A DNA stretch of 57,150 nt from Phycisphaeraceae bacterium (GTDB lineage: Bacteria > Planctomycetota > Phycisphaerae > Phycisphaerales > UBA1924). A program made the translations under genes and the position numbers. The first letter of the stretch is position 1. Each line of letters begins with the position of its first letter. Below, in pieces: positions 55,224-57,150 of this stretch. The DNA is taken from the NCBI GenBank assembly GCA_021297895.1, contig JAJTHN010000028.1, positions 1 to 57,150 on the forward strand, written 5' to 3'. Below the pieces are notes generated by a model. It saw only the letters and a program-made list of their open reading frames with translations, was not told the origin of the DNA and searched no databases.

Positions 55224-55652
55224 ATGATCGTCGCCACTCGCATCGCGGTCCTCTGGTTTGCGTTCTTGTTTCAGGCGATCCTACTGGCCCAGTGGGTTGC
55301 TCGCGGGTCCGGACTGGGCGCTGTGGCGTTCCTGATCTCGCTCGTGCTTGGAGCGCCCCTGGCTCTTCTGCTGGCTCTGGCCTGCGCACGCAAGCAATTG
55401 ATTGTGTCGCTGTGCGTTGGAGTTGTGCTCATCTTCATCGTCTCGATCTGGGTGCTCAACTCTCCCTTCGCCAATCCGCTGATCCTCGCCATGATGATGC
55501 CGCTGATCGCCGCAGCGATGTGGCTCCTGATCCCCGATGCCCCGCTCGGGGATGGCATGCGTCAGTGCGCCAAGTGCGGCTACTCCCTCCTTGAAATCCG
55601 CGGCGATGTGTGCCCCGAGTGCGGCCGCCCCCGGAAGCGACGCAGGGTCTGA
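55224..55652 (+). CDS. small membrane protein with C-terminal zinc ribbon
   Basis: A 142-residue protein with four hydrophobic segments (LWFAFLFQAILLAQWVA, AVAFLISLVLGAPLALLLAL, VSLCVGVVLIFIVSIWVL, LILAMMMPLIAAAMWLLI) followed by a zinc-ribbon with two C-x-x-C knuckles (CAKCGYSL and CPECGRP) and a basic tail. Planctomycetes encode many such helix-plus-zinc-ribbon proteins of unknown role. The frame is open upstream to 55161, but the first hydrophobic segment begins right after the ATG at 55224. Confidence 0.75.
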   Translation: MIVATRIAVLWFAFLFQAILLAQWVARGSGLGAVAFLISLVLGAPLALLLALACARKQLIVSLCVGVVLIFIVSIWVLNSPFANPLILAMMMPLIAAAMWLLIPDAPLGDGMRQCAKCGYSLLEIRGDVCPECGRPRKRRRV

Positions 55653-55735
55653 TCCCCGGTCCCCTATCGGCAATTCCCATCGTTACGGAGATCGCCCTGG
55701 CCTGTCTCCATTTGGCCATTTGAACTTTGACCATT

Positions 55736-55753
55736 TGGTGATTTCCATCACCA
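55736..55753. terminator. hairpin at the convergent gene ends, with CCATTTGG-like repeats beside it
   Basis: TGGTGAT-TTCC-ATCACCA forms a perfect 7-bp stem at 55736-55753, covering the HAD gene's stop. Just upstream (55708-55738) CCATTTG occurs three times. No T-tract follows, so termination is only a guess. Confidence 0.3.
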
Positions 55754-56680
55754 CTCCCCGCTGAGCATCTTCTCGATCGCCACCGACACCCCGCTCTCGT
55801 CGTGCCCCGCCGTCACGCGTCCGGCCACCGCCCGGATCCGCTCGTGCGCGTTGCCCATCGCCACGCCCAGGCCGCCCGCGGCACCCGCGTGCGTGATCAT
55901 CGACAGATCGTTGAGCTGGTCGCCGATCGCCGCGACGCGCGATGCATCGATCCCCAGCCGCCCGATCAGCCGCTCGATCGCCTGCCACTTGTCGGCCTGC
56001 TGATGGAACACCTCGACGATGTGCACGCTCGTGATGCCCTGGTCCGTCCGTTCCTTGGGCAGCAGCGCACCCTGGAAGTGCTGCAGGTTCGTGCGGTCGC
56101 CGAAGGTCTCGCGCAGCTCCGATGCGAGCTCATCCACCGGCCGATTGGCCGCGTACGCGCCCACGCGGATGCTGTGCTCCGGGTGCTCATCATGGTGCAG
56201 CGCCGCGGCGAATCGCACCCGCACGCCCATCTTCCTGAACCACCAGCGCGACGCCGGGTCCAGCCCCTCCTCACCCGGCCCGCCACCGTCCGAACCCGCC
56301 GCCAGCGGCGTGACGGCGAGATAGTCGTACATCGTCGCGTGCGGATCCTTGAGCACCAGCGCCGCGTGCCCGCGCGCGTGCAGGAACGAGACCACCTCCG
56401 ACACCAGCGCCGGCTCGAGCGTGAATCGCTCCAGCGTCGCCCCGGTGACCGGGTCGGCCACCATCGCCCCGCCGGAGACCACCACCGGATCGTGCAGATC
56501 GATCGCCGCCAGCACCGCCCGCGTCTCGATCAGCGCGCGCCCCGTGCAGACCACCACCACCATCCCCGCATCACGCGCCCGCCGGATGCTGCGGATGTTC
56601 GCCTCGCTCACGCGCCCGGCGTGGTCCAGGAGCGTCCCGTCGAGATCGATCGCCACAAGGTCGTACCGCCGCGCACTCAT
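55748..56680 (-). CDS. HAD-family hydrolase (Cof-type phosphatase)
   Basis: A 310-residue cytoplasmic HAD phosphatase. Motif I is DLDGTLLDHAGRVS (both catalytic Asp), motif II VVVCTGRA, and motif IV AIGDQLNDLSMITHAGAAGGLGVAMGNAHERIR, with the Cof-type C2 cap between. The motif III Lys is not obvious (around ITSVHIVEVFHQQADKW). Substrates of Cof-type enzymes are sugar or nucleotide phosphates; none is evident here. The ATG at 56680 follows a TACGCT box by 5 nt; the frame is open back to 56764, but that part is Gly/Arg-rich with no family resemblance. The 3' end lies in a hairpin. Confidence 0.9.
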   Translation of the reverse strand: MSARRYDLVAIDLDGTLLDHAGRVSEANIRSIRRARDAGMVVVVCTGRALIETRAVLAAIDLHDPVVVSGGAMVADPVTGATLERFTLEPALVSEVVSFLHARGHAALVLKDPHATMYDYLAVTPLAAGSDGGGPGEEGLDPASRWWFRKMGVRVRFAAALHHDEHPEHSIRVGAYAANRPVDELASELRETFGDRTNLQHFQGALLPKERTDQGITSVHIVEVFHQQADKWQAIERLIGRLGIDASRVAAIGDQLNDLSMITHAGAAGGLGVAMGNAHERIRAVAGRVTAGHDESGVSVAIEKMLSGEW

Positions 56681-56685
56681 GCACG

Positions 56686-56691
56686 AGCGTA
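56686..56691 (-). promoter_or_regulatory. -10-like TACGCT, 5 nt before the HAD start
   Basis: On the minus strand TACGCT ends 5 nt before the ATG at 56680. This is the same hexamer and spacing class found before sucD, the TVP38-like gene and the DUF3293 gene. Confidence 0.4.
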
Positions 56692-56760
56692 GCAACACCC
56701 CCGCGCGGCCCGTACCACCCCACACGCAGTGCCCCCGCACGCAGTGCCCCCGCACGCCGC

Positions 56761-57150
56761 TCACGGCGTCGTCACACCACCAACACTCGTCCCCCCCGCA
56801 CCCCCCGCACCCCCGACCGCCTCCGCGATCGCCCGCTCGCGTGCTTTGGCGTGCTCCGCCGGCGTGAGGATCCCGCGCGCCAGGAGCTCATCGATCGCCG
56901 CCAGCCGCGCCTCGAGCTCGGCCGACATGCCACCAGCTCCCGCCGCCCCCCCCACGCCCCCCACGCCCCCCACGCCCCCCGCCCCGGGCGCGTTACCCGT
57001 GGCCACGCCGCGATCCCCCGTCATCTCCAGCGGCAGCGGATGGACAATCTCCGCCGCAGAGACCATCCCCGCCGCGGCCACCACCGACGCACCCACCCCC
57101 CCCGCCCCCCCCACACCCCCCGCGACCCCCATCGCGCCGTCACCCTCACC
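56761..57150 (-). CDS. C-terminal part of a Gly-rich protein with a SHOCT-like domain (cut by window edge)
   Basis: The frame is open from the window edge, so the start is missing. The visible ~129 residues are Gly/Ala/Val-rich with GGVGG and GGAGG repeats, followed near the end by a short helical hairpin, LEARLAAIDELLARGILTPAEHAKARERAIAEAV. Its L-x-x-L...G-I-L-T-x-x-E pattern is that of the SHOCT domain, a short C-terminal domain found in many unrelated membrane and surface proteins. The low-complexity Gly stretch comes from C/G runs on the DNA. The role is unknown. Confidence 0.6.
   Translation of the reverse strand, partial: GEGDGAMGVAGGVGGAGGVGASVVAAAGMVSAAEIVHPLPLEMTGDRGVATGNAPGAGGVGGVGGVGGAAGAGGMSAELEARLAAIDELLARGILTPAEHAKARERAIAEAVGGAGGAGGTSVGGVTTP
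56945..56986 (-). repeat. G-run tract with quadruplex potential
   Basis: On the minus strand four or more runs of 4-8 G separated by 1-3 nt (C, CGT, CGT, CGT) lie in the Gly-rich coding stretch. Similar runs occur again at about 57094-57120 and 56802-56818. The pattern satisfies the usual G-quadruplex rule; it also encodes the Gly-Val-Gly-Gly repeats. Confidence 0.6.

Overview
The window is GC-rich DNA from what looks like a member of the Phycisphaerae (Planctomycetota). Four secreted proteins end in the paired dockerin-like repeat of the type N-T-D-G...P-D-G-x-I-D-N-G-D-F-x-x-F-F typical of that class. A lamin-G protein carries a PEP-CTERM-like tail. There are also a eukaryote-type GT3 glycogen synthase, two adjacent ClpP genes and many Ala/Pro-rich linkers. 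I recognise 48 protein-coding loci, covering most of the sequence, and no rRNA, tRNA, CRISPR array, phage or insertion sequence. These assignments come from reading motifs by eye; no database search was run.

Layout. 0-7 kb: small lipoproteins, a helical exported protein, a C25/gingipain-like protein that appears catalytically dead, dUTPase, a Cdd1-type helix-hairpin-helix protein and a HEAT lipoprotein. 7-13 kb: three consecutive secreted dockerin-type proteins. 13-16.6 kb: two FKBP isomerases, a lipoprotein rhodanese and PdxA. 16.6-25.5 kb: an FtsX/DevC-type permease interrupted by one in-frame stop, its TetR-type regulator, a PocR/GAF/SpoIIE phosphatase, PlsY, a PilZ protein, a TPR protein fused to two RNA-polymerase alpha C-terminal domains, and a MATE exporter. 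25.7-28.9 kb: a fourth dockerin protein closed by a strong terminator. 28.9-35.8 kb: SucD, a metallophosphoesterase, ClpP1-ClpP2, a TVP38 membrane protein, PgpA and a type II NADH dehydrogenase. 36-44 kb: CarB, an acyltransferase, an MFS carrier and ComEC. 44-50 kb: GT3 glycogen synthase, RNase H, a diguanylate cyclase, a DUF3293 protein, a P-loop/deoxyribosyltransferase-like fusion and QueD. 50-57 kb: a serine hydrolase, a DUF2339 membrane protein, a PEP-CTERM-like LamG protein, a zinc-ribbon membrane protein, a HAD phosphatase and the cut C-terminus of a SHOCT protein.

Many genes sit in short co-directional runs with ATGA start/stop overlaps (tetR/permease, TVP38/pgpA, carB/acyltransferase, glycogen synthase/RNase H). 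Cyclic-di-GMP signalling (GGDEF with I-site, PilZ), central metabolism (SucD, CarB, PdxA, PlsY, PgpA) and cell-surface display are all represented, but no single pathway dominates.

The most unusual signals are these. (1) At least 13 genes have a TAnnnT hexamer 5-9 nt before the start codon and no Shine-Dalgarno sequence, suggesting widespread leaderless transcription. (2) A TPR protein carries two alpha-CTDs. (3) A kinase-like P-loop domain is joined to a nucleoside-deoxyribosyltransferase-like domain. (4) The dockerin-type proteins occur without a visible cohesin. (5) The permease has a single nonsense codon whose reading frame continues perfectly to the expected C-terminus.
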